From contig NZ_JAUFPU010000008.1 in the NCBI RefSeq assembly GCF_030409555.1, positions 186,001 through 250,000 of the forward strand: DNA of 64,000 nt, given 5' to 3'. The DNA comes from Chitinimonas viridis. Its GTDB lineage: Bacteria > Pseudomonadota > Gammaproteobacteria > Burkholderiales > Chitinimonadaceae. Both the position numbers and the translations under genes were made by a program. Each line of letters starts with the position of its first letter. Within the stretch, counting starts at the first letter, position 1. A model generated the notes under the pieces. That model made no database searches, was not told the DNA's origin, and saw nothing but the letters and a program-made list of their open reading frames with translations. This document shows positions 37,076 through 45,625 of the stretch, piece by piece.

Positions 37076-37188
37076 TCATATTGGGCTCGACACCGAGCGC
37101 TAGCGAGGCTCCCTCCACGCACCGTGCAACGTGGACTTCCGTCGCGGCGGCGAGGGCGGGGGGGGAATCAATCAGGGGAGCGCCTGCT

Positions 37189-37268
37189 GGTTCAGGTTGC
37201 TTCGATGTCTAGCGCCAGGGTTTCCCCTGGCGCCAGCTCAAGCTTAATCACCCGGCTATGACCTCAGT
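37189..37268 (+). repeat. Intergenic direct repeat, copy 2 (80 bp)
   Basis: It begins GGTTCAGGTTGCTTCGATG and ends CCCGGCTATGACCTCAGT. It contains a perfect hairpin, AGCGCCAGGG with CCCTGGCGC(C), about 37210-37234. Between the copies lies a run of eight G (37158-37165). This region separates the trxA and radA genes. Confidence 0.8.
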
Positions 37269-37280
37269 GCACAAAGGCGC

Positions 37281-38645
37281 TCAAGCCTCGCGCAGGGCAC
37301 CAACCGCCTGTTCCAGCCGTTCCACCGCAATGACGGTCATGCCTGCAATGGGTGCCTTGGGGGCGTTGGCCTTGGGGATGATGGCGGTGGTGAAGCCCAG
37401 TTTGGCGGCTTCCTTCAGGCGCTCCTGGCCACGCTGTACTGGCCTGACCTCGCCAGCCAGGCCCACTTCGCCAAACACCACCAGCTTGGCGGGCAGCGGC
37501 TTGTTGCGTAGCGAGGAGACGATGGCCAGCAGTACGGCCAGGTCGGCGGCGGGCTCGGCGATGCGTACCCCGCCCACGGCGTTGACGAACACATCCTGAT
37601 CAAAGCAGGCCACGCCGGCGTGCCGATGCAATACCGCCAACAGCAAGGCCAGGCGGTTGTTCTCCAGGCCCACGGCCAGGCGCTTGGGGTTGGGGGCGTG
37701 TGCTTCATCCACCAAGGCCTGTATTTCTACCAGCAGGGGGCGTGTGCCTTCCTGGGTGACCAGCACGCAGGCGCCGGGTACCGGTTCGGCATGCTGCGAC
37801 AGGAACAGCGCCGAGGGATTGGTCACCCCGCGCAAGCCCTTGTCGGTCATGGCAAACACACCCAATTCGTTGACGGCGCCAAAGCGGTTCTTCTGCGCGC
37901 GTATCAAACGGAAGCTGGAATGGGTATCGCCTTCGAAATACAGCACCGCATCAACGATGTGCTCCAGCACGCGCGGGCCGGCGAGGGCGCCATCCTTGGT
38001 GACATGGCCGACCAGCAGGATAGTGGTGCCACTGGTCTTGGCATGGCGAGTAAGTTGGGCGGAGCATTCGCGCACCTGTGCGACCGAGCCGGGGGCCGAC
38101 TGCAGCTGCTCGCTGTAGACCGTCTGGATGGAGTCGATGACCACCATATCGGGTTTTTCGGCCGCCAGCGTCGCCAGTATGGTTTCCATATTGATCTCGG
38201 CCAGCAGGCGGACGGGGCCGGCTTCAACTGCTAGGCGGCGGGCGCGCAGGGCGATCTGCTGCGCCGACTCCTCGCCAGACACATACAACACCTTGTTGTC
38301 CTGGCCCAGGTGGGCCAGTACCTGCAAGAGCAGGGTGGACTTGCCGATGCCGGGGTCGCCACCTATCAGTACGACGGCGCCACGCACCAGGCCGCCGCCC
38401 AGCACCCGGTCAAACTCCTCGCTACCCGTGGTGGTGCGCGGGGCTTCGGCGGTTTCCACATCGTTCAGTGCCTGTACTCCGCCGCCGGCTGCCAGTGCCT
38501 GGAAGCGGCTGCTGCCAGCGCGGGGTTCGGCCACAATGGATTCGGCCAGGGTGTTCCAGGCATTGCAATGGGGGCACTGGCCTTGCCATTTGGGGTTGCT
38601 GCCACCACAGGTGGCGCAGATATACACAGTTTTGGGCTTGGCCAT
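37281..38645 (-). CDS. radA: DNA repair protein RadA
   Basis: A 454-residue RecA-like ATPase for branch migration in recombination. The N-terminal zinc finger has C-x2-C at CATCGG and C-x2-C at CPHC, followed by Walker A GGDPGIGKST, the RadA-specific KNRFG motif and a Lon-type C-terminal domain (LAVGLENNRLALLLAVL, AGLAGEVRPV). Length normal. It is the last gene of a minus-strand group with the phosphatase and VanY-like genes. Confidence 0.97.
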   Translation of the reverse strand: MAKPKTVYICATCGGSNPKWQGQCPHCNAWNTLAESIVAEPRAGSSRFQALAAGGGVQALNDVETAEAPRTTTGSEEFDRVLGGGLVRGAVVLIGGDPGIGKSTLLLQVLAHLGQDNKVLYVSGEESAQQIALRARRLAVEAGPVRLLAEINMETILATLAAEKPDMVVIDSIQTVYSEQLQSAPGSVAQVRECSAQLTRHAKTSGTTILLVGHVTKDGALAGPRVLEHIVDAVLYFEGDTHSSFRLIRAQKNRFGAVNELGVFAMTDKGLRGVTNPSALFLSQHAEPVPGACVLVTQEGTRPLLVEIQALVDEAHAPNPKRLAVGLENNRLALLLAVLHRHAGVACFDQDVFVNAVGGVRIAEPAADLAVLLAIVSSLRNKPLPAKLVVFGEVGLAGEVRPVQRGQERLKEAAKLGFTTAIIPKANAPKAPIAGMTVIAVERLEQAVGALREA

Positions 38646-38657
38646 CGGAGGGGAATG

Positions 38658-39302
38658 TCAGAGTTCGTCAAAGGCTTCGGTTTCGAGGTGGGCGATGTCG
38701 CCCCATTGCTCGATATGGAAGCGGCCGCCGCCCAGGCGTACCCGGTTGATGCTGGCGTTGTGTAGGCTGTGTTCGCGTTTTTGCGATAAAGGCATGTTCA
38801 TGGCAGCACGGTAGATGCAGTCGAGCACGCCGCCGTGGGCGACCACGACGACCTGCTGGCCGGCGTGCTGTTCGCCTATCTCGGCCAGGGTATCCAGTAC
38901 CCGGGCGTTGAAGCCCAGCAGGCTTTCACCGCCCGGCAGGATGTGGTCGGGCTGGCGCAGCTGCCACAGGCGGAAATCCTCGGGGTGCTGGATCGCCATT
39001 TCCTCGGGCGTCAATGCCGACAGTACGCCGTAGTGGCGCTCACGCAGGCCGGTGTGCTGTGCCAGCGGCAGGTTGATCTGGTTGATGATGGCCAGTGCGG
39101 TATCGCGAGCACGGCTCAGGTCGCTGCTGAAGACGGCACTGAACGGGGAGTCCCTGTGGTCGGCACGCAGTCGCTCGGCCAGTAGCTGGGCCTGCTGGCG
39201 GCCTGTTGCATTGAGGCCGATATCGGTATGACCCTGAAAGCGGCGCTCGGTGTTCCAGGCTGTTTCGCCGTGGCGTATCAGCCAGAAAATGGTATCGGGC
39301 AT
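38658..39302 (-). CDS. Histidine phosphatase (phosphoglycerate mutase-like)
   Basis: A 214-residue enzyme of the GpmB/CobC group. The nucleophilic histidine is in LIRHGETAWN, and the acid/His pair around VVVAHGGVLD completes the site. The ATG at 39302 is preferred over 39341 because the latter extends into the upstream gene. True substrate unknown (phosphoglycerate mutase or alpha-ribazole phosphatase activity cannot be decided). Confidence 0.85.
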   Translation of the reverse strand: MPDTIFWLIRHGETAWNTERRFQGHTDIGLNATGRQQAQLLAERLRADHRDSPFSAVFSSDLSRARDTALAIINQINLPLAQHTGLRERHYGVLSALTPEEMAIQHPEDFRLWQLRQPDHILPGGESLLGFNARVLDTLAEIGEQHAGQQVVVVAHGGVLDCIYRAAMNMPLSQKREHSLHNASINRVRLGGGRFHIEQWGDIAHLETEAFDEL

Positions 39303-39307
39303 GGGTA

Positions 39308-39850
39308 TCAGATCCGGGAGTTGGCCGATGCGTGATAGCACCAGTGCCAGGGTTCGTAGGCAATGCCGGCAGGGTTGCCGCGCGGGTAGCTCATGGCAAA
39401 ACCATAGCCATGGGCGTGGCCGATCAACCAGCTGAATGCGGCGCTCAGTTCAAATGTTTCTTCCAGCACGGCCTCGCCAGGGGCGGTAATGTCCAGTGCG
39501 CAGCCGGTATGGTGTTCGCTGTAGCCGGGGGCGGCGCTGACGGCCAGGATGGCTTCCATGGATAGACCTTGATCCAGCTTGCGACGTATCAGGCCAGCCT
39601 GGTAGGCCACGCTGCGGAAGGCTGAAACCAGTTGCAGCACGATACCGTCTGTCAGGGCGGCGGCCTGCATGGTGCGCCAGGCGGCTGCGGTGGCCGGCTC
39701 GGCAAACTGATCGCGTCCCAGGCAGTCCAGACCCAGCGGCACCAGCAGCCTAGCCTCTTCCTGTACGACGAGGCCGTGGCGGTAGCCATAGTCGGTGGGT
39801 ATGCCGAGTTCGGTATGCAGCAGCGCGAGGGGGTGGTCAGCGGTCATCAT
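39308..39850 (-). CDS. VanY-type D-alanyl-D-alanine carboxypeptidase-like protein
   Basis: A 180-residue zinc peptidase domain of the VanY/LdcB group, with SEHHTGCALDI (His/Asp ligands) and YEPWHWCY (catalytic Glu/His). The family trims D-Ala from peptidoglycan precursors in the periplasm, but I see no signal peptide or anchor, so location is uncertain. ATG codons at 39850 and 39847 are both possible. It is five bases from the phosphatase gene and probably co-transcribed with it. Confidence 0.8.
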   Translation of the reverse strand: MMTADHPLALLHTELGIPTDYGYRHGLVVQEEARLLVPLGLDCLGRDQFAEPATAAAWRTMQAAALTDGIVLQLVSAFRSVAYQAGLIRRKLDQGLSMEAILAVSAAPGYSEHHTGCALDITAPGEAVLEETFELSAAFSWLIGHAHGYGFAMSYPRGNPAGIAYEPWHWCYHASANSRI

Positions 39851-40043
39851 GACGACGCAGTGTAGCGCGTGTCCCCTCGCTTGGGGGAGGGGATGCAACT
39901 GTACTGGTACTTCGCTGCCGGGCTAGCATCCGTATGGTCCGCTGGTCTAGCTGTGATAAATCGCACTGGCGCCTTGTCCTTGCTTGCAGGACAATCCCGT
40001 GACAGTGCTGGACAGTTTTGTCCGGTCAAGTCGGAGCGTGCAG

Positions 40044-41474
40044 ATGCAACCCTTTATCGTGGATCATGACCTGGCGCAGCCACTGGTTGAGCAGATAGTC
40101 GAACAGTTTATTGCCCGTATCGGCGACAAGAGTCTGCGGGCGGGTAGCCGCCTGCCTTCTATCCGGGGCTTTGCGGCCGAGTATCATGTCTCCAAGTTCA
40201 CCGTGGTGGAGGCTTACGACAGGTTGGTGGCGCTGGGGTATGTGCAGTCGCGGCGCGGGGCGGGCTTTTTTGTGGCGACCCGCATGGAGGCGCATACCCA
40301 CACCCCGATACGACGCGAGCCCCCTTTGCGCCGTTGTGTGGATAGCCTGTGGCTGCTACGGCAGGATGCGCTGACCGCAGACAACGGCATACTCAAGCCT
40401 GGCTGCGGCTGGCTGCCGGCTGATTGGATGCCGCAGGCCGAACTGGAGAAGGCCTTACGCGACCTGACGCGCCGGCCCAATGCCAGGCTGACCGCCTATG
40501 GCGAGCCGTTTGGCTACCGGCCGTTGCGCCAGCAACTGACGGTACGCATGGCCGAGTTGGAGATTGAGGCAGAGCCAGAACAGATCGTGCTGACCAACGG
40601 TGCCATGCAGGCACTGGACTTGATCGCCCGCTATTTCGTCGATGAGGGCGATGCGGTGCTGGTGGATGAGCCGGGGTTCTTCAATGTGTTTGCCAACCAG
40701 AAGCTCAATGGTGCCCGGCTTTATGGTGTGCCGCGCACGCCCAATGGCCCCGATGTGGCGGTGCTGGAGGCCTTGCTGGCCGAGCACAAGCCCAAGCTGT
40801 TCATTACCAACAGTGTGTTGCACAACCCGACTGGCACCAGCCTGAACCGGGCAACGGCGTTCCGCATCCTGCAACTGGCGGAGAAATACGATCTCACCAT
40901 CGTCGAGGACGACATCTACAGCGATTTCCAGACCGGCCCTGGTGAGCGCTTGGCGGCGCTTGATCAGCTCAACCGGGTGATCTACATCGGTAGTTTCTCC
41001 AAGACGCTCTCGGCCAATCTGCGAGTAGGTTTTATCGCGGCGGATGCCAAGCGGGCGCAGGATCTATGCGATCTGAAGCTGCTGACCGGGCTCTCGACTT
41101 CCGAGGCGGCGGAGCGGGTGATACATGCCATGCTGACCGAAGGGGCCTATCGCAAGCATATGGAGCGGGTAAAGAGCCATTTGAAGCAGGCTGCCGATCT
41201 GGTTTTGCCCAGACTGGAGAAGCTGGGTTTCAGCTTGTGGGCTCAGCCCAGTGGCGGCATGTTCTGCTATGCCCGTCTACCGCATGTGGAGGACACCGCG
41301 CCGCTGGCGCAGGCTGCGCTGATGGAAGGTTTGATGCAGGCGCCCGGCGTCTTGTTCTGCCCGCAAAGCGGCGCCACACCTTGGTTGCGCTTCAATGTGG
41401 CACACATGCAGGACCCCAGGGTTTGGGGCTGGCTGGAACGTGTGGCGGCAGGAGAGCCCGCTCGCGCGCTATAA
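40044..41474 (+). CDS. MocR-type GntR/aminotransferase transcriptional regulator
   Basis: A 476-residue regulator with a GntR winged helix (LRAGSRLPSIRGFAAEYHVSK, YVQSRRGAGFFV) joined to a fold-type I aminotransferase domain. The PLP lysine is expected in YIGSFSKTLSANLRVGF. MocR regulators sense PLP or amino-acid-derived ligands and control adjacent metabolic genes; the target is not obvious. The frame opens at 39984, but the ATG at 40044 follows a purine-rich region and starts the helix-turn-helix domain closer to family pattern. Confidence 0.88.
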   Translation: MQPFIVDHDLAQPLVEQIVEQFIARIGDKSLRAGSRLPSIRGFAAEYHVSKFTVVEAYDRLVALGYVQSRRGAGFFVATRMEAHTHTPIRREPPLRRCVDSLWLLRQDALTADNGILKPGCGWLPADWMPQAELEKALRDLTRRPNARLTAYGEPFGYRPLRQQLTVRMAELEIEAEPEQIVLTNGAMQALDLIARYFVDEGDAVLVDEPGFFNVFANQKLNGARLYGVPRTPNGPDVAVLEALLAEHKPKLFITNSVLHNPTGTSLNRATAFRILQLAEKYDLTIVEDDIYSDFQTGPGERLAALDQLNRVIYIGSFSKTLSANLRVGFIAADAKRAQDLCDLKLLTGLSTSEAAERVIHAMLTEGAYRKHMERVKSHLKQAADLVLPRLEKLGFSLWAQPSGGMFCYARLPHVEDTAPLAQAALMEGLMQAPGVLFCPQSGATPWLRFNVAHMQDPRVWGWLERVAAGEPARAL

Positions 41475-41606
41475 TGGCTGTAGTCTATACCTCAGACGGT
41501 GGCGAAAATCACCGTTCAGCACGCCGGGACCGACACTCGGCCTGCCTCGCACGCCGCTGCTGCGAGGTGGCTAGCGCCCTCAGCGGGCTGTCGCCACTTT
41601 AGGTAT
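41470..41606 (+). ncRNA. Candidate structured leader RNA upstream of rluB
   Basis: A perfect TATAAT (41470-41475) overlaps the end of the MocR gene, predicting transcription from about 41482. The following RNA has an outer stem joining 41487-41492 and 41499-41505 with 41601-41606 and 41591-41597. Inner hairpins lie at about 41497-41515 and 41530-41542, at 41545-41551 with 41561-41567, and at 41576-41588. No known RNA family was recognised. It would form the 5' leader of the rluB mRNA or a separate small RNA. Confidence 0.5.
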
Positions 41607-41626
41607 GTCATCTTGTCAGTAGTATG

Positions 41627-41648
41627 AACGGCGGGTTACACCGCCGTT
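41627..41648 (+). promoter_or_regulatory. Hairpin just before rluB
   Basis: The 8-bp stem AACGGCGG (41627-41634) and CCGCCGTT (41641-41648) lies immediately before the TGGAG ribosome site (41655-41659) of rluB. It may act as a translational or transcriptional regulatory element. Confidence 0.5.
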
Positions 41649-41666
41649 GTTCATTGGAGTTCCAAC

Positions 41667-43262
41667 ATGGCCCCGCCACGCAAACCTGCCCCCAAATCCG
41701 CTGCATATGACGGCGCTCCACGTAGTGGTGGACGCGGCCGTCCACCCCAGGGGGACGCTGGTCAGGGCCGCAATGCGCCATCTGAACCCGGCCGTGGCCG
41801 CAATGCCACCGACAGCAAGCCACCACGCGGGCCGCGCAGCGCTGCCCCGGCGGGCCGTTACGAGGAGGCGCCACGCGAAGGTCGTCGTGGTGCACCGGGC
41901 GAGCCGGGACGCGGCCGTGCCGGCAGTGATGCCCAGGCCCCACGCGGGCCACGTAGTGCCGCGCCGGCCGGGCGTTATGAAGAAGCAAGCCGTGACGGTC
42001 GCCGTGGCGCACCGGCTGAGCAGGGGCGTGGCCGTGCGGGTAGCGATGCCCAGGCACCGCGCGGACCGCGCAGTGCTGCGCCGGCAGGCCGCTACGAAGA
42101 AATGCCGCGCGACGGCCGTCGTGCAGCGCCTGCAGACAGCAAGCCCCCGCGTGGTCCGCGTGGTGCGGCCCAGGCGGGGCGCAGTGCCGATCAGCGTAAT
42201 CCGGAAGGGCGTACCACCACAGGTAGCCGCGTGCCTCGCAACGCGCCTGCAGCCGCAGGCGGTGACGACTTGCGCAGCCATGGCTTCGGCAGCATAGACA
42301 AACAGCGCCATCCTGGTGCCGGCCAGCCCCAGGACGCCGAGGCGCGCCGTGAGGCCCGTAAGGCCGCCGGGCGCAAGCCACCGGTCAATATCGCCGAGCT
42401 GCCGGTGGAGCCGGCCAAGAAGCTGCGCATGCGGCACGGTAGCGAGAAGCACGAGCGCCAGGCACTGGAGCTGCGCGAGAAGCGGGTGGAAGCACGCCAT
42501 ATCGGCGAGCTGCGGATACAGAAGGCGTTGGCCCTGTCGGGCGTGGGCTCGCGTCGTGATTGCGATGAATGGGTGTCGGCCGGACGCGTCAGCATCAACG
42601 GTGAGATCGTGCAGCCCGGCGCCCGTGTGGCACCTGGCGACCGCGTGCTGTTTGATGGCAAGCCCATACTGATCAAGTGGCCTGATCGCCTGCCCCGTAT
42701 CGTGCTGTACCACAAGCAGGAGGGTGAGCTGGTCAGCCGCGATGACCCGGCCGGCCGCACGACGGTGTTCGAGCGCCTACCCAAGGTGCAAAGCTCCGCC
42801 TGGATTGCCGTGGGCCGGCTGGATTTCAATACCTCGGGTCTGCTGATCTTCACGACCTCGGGTGACCTGGCCAATCGCCTGATGCATCCCCGCTTCGAGG
42901 TTCAGCGCGAATACGCCGTGCGCATCCTGGGGCAACTGAGTGACGAGCAGAAAAAAGAGCTGGTGACGGGGATCGAGCTGGAGGATGGTACGGCCCGCTT
43001 CGAAGTGCTGGAGGATCAGGGTGGCGAAGGCATGAACCACTGGTATCGCGTCATCCTGAAGGAAGGCCGTAATCGTGAAGTGCGACGGATGTTCGAGCAT
43101 TACGAACTGACGGTGTCGCGCCTGATGCGGGTCCGGTTTGGCATGCTGACGCTGCCCTCGCGGCTCAAGCGCGGCCAGTACTATGAGCTGGACGAGCCAG
43201 AGGTGCTGGCGGTGCTTAAATGGGCCGGCCTGAGCCTGACTGGCCGGGTGCCTACCCGCTGA
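41667..43262 (+). CDS. rluB: 23S rRNA pseudouridine synthase RluB with long Arg-rich N-terminus
   Basis: A 531-residue protein. The catalytic half has an S4 RNA-binding domain (about 287-340) and the pseudouridine synthase core with the active-site Asp in VGRLDFNTSGLLIFT and ILKEGRNREVRRMFE. The first 190 residues are a low-complexity Arg/Gly/Pro/Ala tail with near-perfect 39-residue repeats, likely RNA-binding and disordered. The enzyme modifies U2605-type positions in 23S rRNA. Length exceeds the usual RluB (about 290) because of the tail. Confidence 0.93.
   Translation: MAPPRKPAPKSAAYDGAPRSGGRGRPPQGDAGQGRNAPSEPGRGRNATDSKPPRGPRSAAPAGRYEEAPREGRRGAPGEPGRGRAGSDAQAPRGPRSAAPAGRYEEASRDGRRGAPAEQGRGRAGSDAQAPRGPRSAAPAGRYEEMPRDGRRAAPADSKPPRGPRGAAQAGRSADQRNPEGRTTTGSRVPRNAPAAAGGDDLRSHGFGSIDKQRHPGAGQPQDAEARREARKAAGRKPPVNIAELPVEPAKKLRMRHGSEKHERQALELREKRVEARHIGELRIQKALALSGVGSRRDCDEWVSAGRVSINGEIVQPGARVAPGDRVLFDGKPILIKWPDRLPRIVLYHKQEGELVSRDDPAGRTTVFERLPKVQSSAWIAVGRLDFNTSGLLIFTTSGDLANRLMHPRFEVQREYAVRILGQLSDEQKKELVTGIELEDGTARFEVLEDQGGEGMNHWYRVILKEGRNREVRRMFEHYELTVSRLMRVRFGMLTLPSRLKRGQYYELDEPEVLAVLKWAGLSLTGRVPTR
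41823..42180 (+). repeat. Tandem coding repeat in the rluB N-terminal region
   Basis: Three 117-bp units encode PRGPRSAAPAGRYEE followed by RDGRRGAPAEQGRGRAGSDAQ-type spacers (repeat onset at residues 53, 92 and 131), and a fourth, shorter and degenerate copy begins at residue 161. The DNA units are nearly identical, so copy number may vary. Confidence 0.85.
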
Positions 43263-43269
43263 GGCTGCC

Positions 43270-43827
43270 ATGAACAAGGCCTTTACCAGGGAGAGTGACG
43301 GCGACGAGCACGATGCGCTACCAGAGCATCTGCAATTGCCGCACTCGACCAAGAACTACATGACGCCGGGTGGCTGGAATCGGATGCGGGTGGAGCTGCA
43401 TGATCTGGTCACCAAGGAGCGGCCGGCGCTGACCCAGATGATCAACTGGGCGGCAGGAAATGGGGATCGGTCCGAGAACGGCGATTACATCTATGGCAAG
43501 AAGCGTTTGCGCGAGATAGACCGGCGCATTCGCTTTCTGACCAAGCGCATGGAAAACGCCGAAGTGGTCGACCCGGCAATGCGGGAGGCGACTGACCAGG
43601 TGTTTTTCTCGGCCACTGTGACAGTATTGCGCGGAAACGGCGAGGAGCAGACCGTCAGCATAGTGGGCGTGGATGAGCTGGATCTGGATAGGGGCCATAT
43701 CAGCTGGATATCGCCACTGGCCCGCACGCTGCTGAAAGCGCGTGAAGGTGAAACCGTCGTTTTGCGTGGCCCTGCCGGCGCCGAAGAGATAGAGATACTG
43801 GAAGTACGCTACTGCGATCTGGGTTGA
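43270..43827 (+). CDS. greB: Transcription elongation factor GreB
   Basis: A 185-residue GreB. The N-terminal coiled coil begins NYMTPGGWNRMRVELHDLVT, and the acidic tip motif NGDRSENGDYIYGKK is diagnostic of Gre factors; the rest is an FKBP-like C-terminal domain (VSIVGVDELDLDRGHISWIS). It rescues backtracked RNA polymerase. It starts eight bases after the rluB stop and is probably co-transcribed. The N-terminal 25 residues are longer than usual. Confidence 0.93.
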   Translation: MNKAFTRESDGDEHDALPEHLQLPHSTKNYMTPGGWNRMRVELHDLVTKERPALTQMINWAAGNGDRSENGDYIYGKKRLREIDRRIRFLTKRMENAEVVDPAMREATDQVFFSATVTVLRGNGEEQTVSIVGVDELDLDRGHISWISPLARTLLKAREGETVVLRGPAGAEEIEILEVRYCDLG

Positions 43828-43919
43828 CGGGTTCGGCATGCCTTTGGGCGCAAGCGTGACGACCTTGGTTGCGGCCTGACTATTATGTAGTCATTCTAGG
43901 GCGTGGCGGAGGGTCTTGC

Positions 43920-44663
43920 ATGTCTGGCTTGCGTGCGTTTCTGTTGGGTTTGCTGGCGTTGTCCTGCAGCGCCGCCGACCTTGATTTGCCGATAGCCACT
44001 GGCGAGTGGCCGCCCTTTGTGTCGCAGAAACTGCCGGGCCACGGGCCGGTGGCGCAGTTGGTCAGCGCAGTCTGTGCGGAGATGCAGATCAAGCCGCGTT
44101 TCATCTTCACCAGCTGGCCCCTGGCCGAACGCATGGTGGAGCGTGGTCAGGTATTTGCTGCCTTCCCCTATACCATGACGCCGGATCGGCACCAGCGCTT
44201 TGATTTCAGTGCCAGCCTGTTTGACACCCGCAGTGTGCTGTTCTATGACAGGCAGCACTATGCCAGCCCGCCGGTGATCAACACCCTGGACGAGTTGCGC
44301 AGCTACCAGGTGGGTGCCATCTACGGTGAGTGGTATGTGGATGAACTGCAGCGGGCCAAGGTGCCGCTGGATATGGGTAATGCCTATGAGCAGTCGCTGG
44401 CCAAGCTGCTGGCAGGCCGGGTAGACCTGGTTCCCATGAGCGACCGCTTGGGCCGCTACTACATTGCCAACCACTTCGCTTCCCAGGCATCCCGCTTTGG
44501 CGCCATCAGCCACCTGCAGGCGCCGAATCCCATTACCAACCACCTGCTGGTGTCGCGCCAGTACAGCGGGGCCAAGGCCAGGCTGGCGGCTTTCAATGCT
44601 GCCATGGCAAGGCTGCAGCAGCGTGGTGAGCTGGAGGCCCTGCTCAAGGCAGCGGGGCTGTAG
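43920..44663 (+). CDS. Periplasmic solute-binding protein, family 3
   Basis: A 247-residue exported protein: a signal peptide (LRAFLLGLLALSCSAA) and a type 2 periplasmic binding fold (IATGEWPPFVSQKLPGHGPVAQLV). GGAGGG precedes the ATG at 43920. No transporter permease or ATPase gene is beside it, so it may be an orphan receptor or a non-transport sensor. It has similarity to polar-amino-acid binding proteins. It is convergent with the ArgO-like gene. Confidence 0.78.
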   Translation: MSGLRAFLLGLLALSCSAADLDLPIATGEWPPFVSQKLPGHGPVAQLVSAVCAEMQIKPRFIFTSWPLAERMVERGQVFAAFPYTMTPDRHQRFDFSASLFDTRSVLFYDRQHYASPPVINTLDELRSYQVGAIYGEWYVDELQRAKVPLDMGNAYEQSLAKLLAGRVDLVPMSDRLGRYYIANHFASQASRFGAISHLQAPNPITNHLLVSRQYSGAKARLAAFNAAMARLQQRGELEALLKAAGL

Positions 44664-44681
44664 CCTGCACCGATTGCCCGG

Positions 44682-45311
44682 TCAGGCCAGGATACGGGCC
44701 GCCAGTGTCGCTGCAATACCCCACATGGTCAGGCCGATCAGCACGTCCAGCACGCGCCAGGCTGCCGGTTTGGCAAACAAAGGGGCCAGCTTGGCAGCGC
44801 CATAGGCCAGGCAGAAGAACCACACGAAGGATGCCATGATGGCGCCGAATCCAAACGATACGCGCGCGGCACCGGCAGGAAACTGGCTGCCTATGCTGCC
44901 CAGCAGGACGACAGTATCGAGATAGACATGGGGATTGAGCAGGCTGAAGCCTAGGGTGGTGACGATCACCTTTTGCCATTGCACCACGCCTTGGCCTTCT
45001 GCCGCTTGCAACTGGCCAGGCTGCAGGGCCGCACGCAGCGAACGGGCGCCGTACCAGAACAGAAATGCCGCGCCCAGGCCGGCTGCCCAGTTGGCCAGCG
45101 CCGGGTGCGCGTTGACCAAGGCGCCAGCGCCCAGTAGGCCGGCGGCGATCAGGATGGCGTCACAGGTGGCGCAGGTGAGTGCCGTCAGCAATGGGGCGGC
45201 ACGCTTGAGCCCCTGCCGTAGTACAAAGGCGTTTTGGGCACCGATGGCCATGATAAGGCCGGCACCGAGGACAAAGCCCTGCAGGGCGATAGGGGCTTGA
45301 AAGCTGGACAT
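44682..45311 (-). CDS. LysE/ArgO-family amino acid exporter
   Basis: A 209-residue inner membrane protein with six predicted helices. The N-terminal GFVLGAGLIMAIGAQNAFVLRQGLKR and the central LLNPHVYLDTVVLLGSIG are LysE/ArgO hallmarks. The family exports arginine or lysine using the proton gradient; the start is a Met with a long leader on the minus strand. No LysG/ArgP regulator is adjacent. Confidence 0.9.
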   Translation of the reverse strand: MSSFQAPIALQGFVLGAGLIMAIGAQNAFVLRQGLKRAAPLLTALTCATCDAILIAAGLLGAGALVNAHPALANWAAGLGAAFLFWYGARSLRAALQPGQLQAAEGQGVVQWQKVIVTTLGFSLLNPHVYLDTVVLLGSIGSQFPAGAARVSFGFGAIMASFVWFFCLAYGAAKLAPLFAKPAAWRVLDVLIGLTMWGIAATLAARILA

Positions 45312-45625
45312 GGGGTGGTGACCGCAGAGTGAACAACGGACAGCCTAACCGCTGTCGTATCGTGCTCCAAGCACAGCCACGCTGTGTGCAGGCTTGGCTG
45401 GGTAGGCGCAGTGACCAGTACAGTTACCTACTCCGCTTGCGTGGCGGTGATACCGGTAACAATGATCAGGCTGCCGTTAGGCTATGTATGTCGAGAATTT
45501 CCTTTTACATCAGTAACCTGTTGCAGGGTGTGATCGCCGGCAGGGTGGCTATCAGCAAACTCACCTGGGTGCTGGCGGTCTGACAGGGGTGGGCTCTGCT
45601 AAAATAATGCTTTGGAGGAAACACC
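45312..45625. other. Intergenic region between argO-type and PHP genes
   Basis: A 314-bp divergent spacer. No open frame of interest. An A+T-rich stretch (CTAAAATAATG at about 45599-45609) lies just before the GGAGG of the PHP gene, and a CTGACA (45580) may supply a -35. I see no certain regulatory site. Confidence 0.4.

Noticed and set aside
36997-37268. Direct repeats as a CRISPR array
   Set aside because: Only two diverged 80-bp copies separated by about 110 bp; no regular spacers and no cas genes.
41470-41648. Structured region as 6S RNA, SRP RNA or a known riboswitch
   Set aside because: None of the consensus elements of 6S, 4.5S, TPP, FMN, glycine or cobalamin RNAs was seen, so I left it unnamed.
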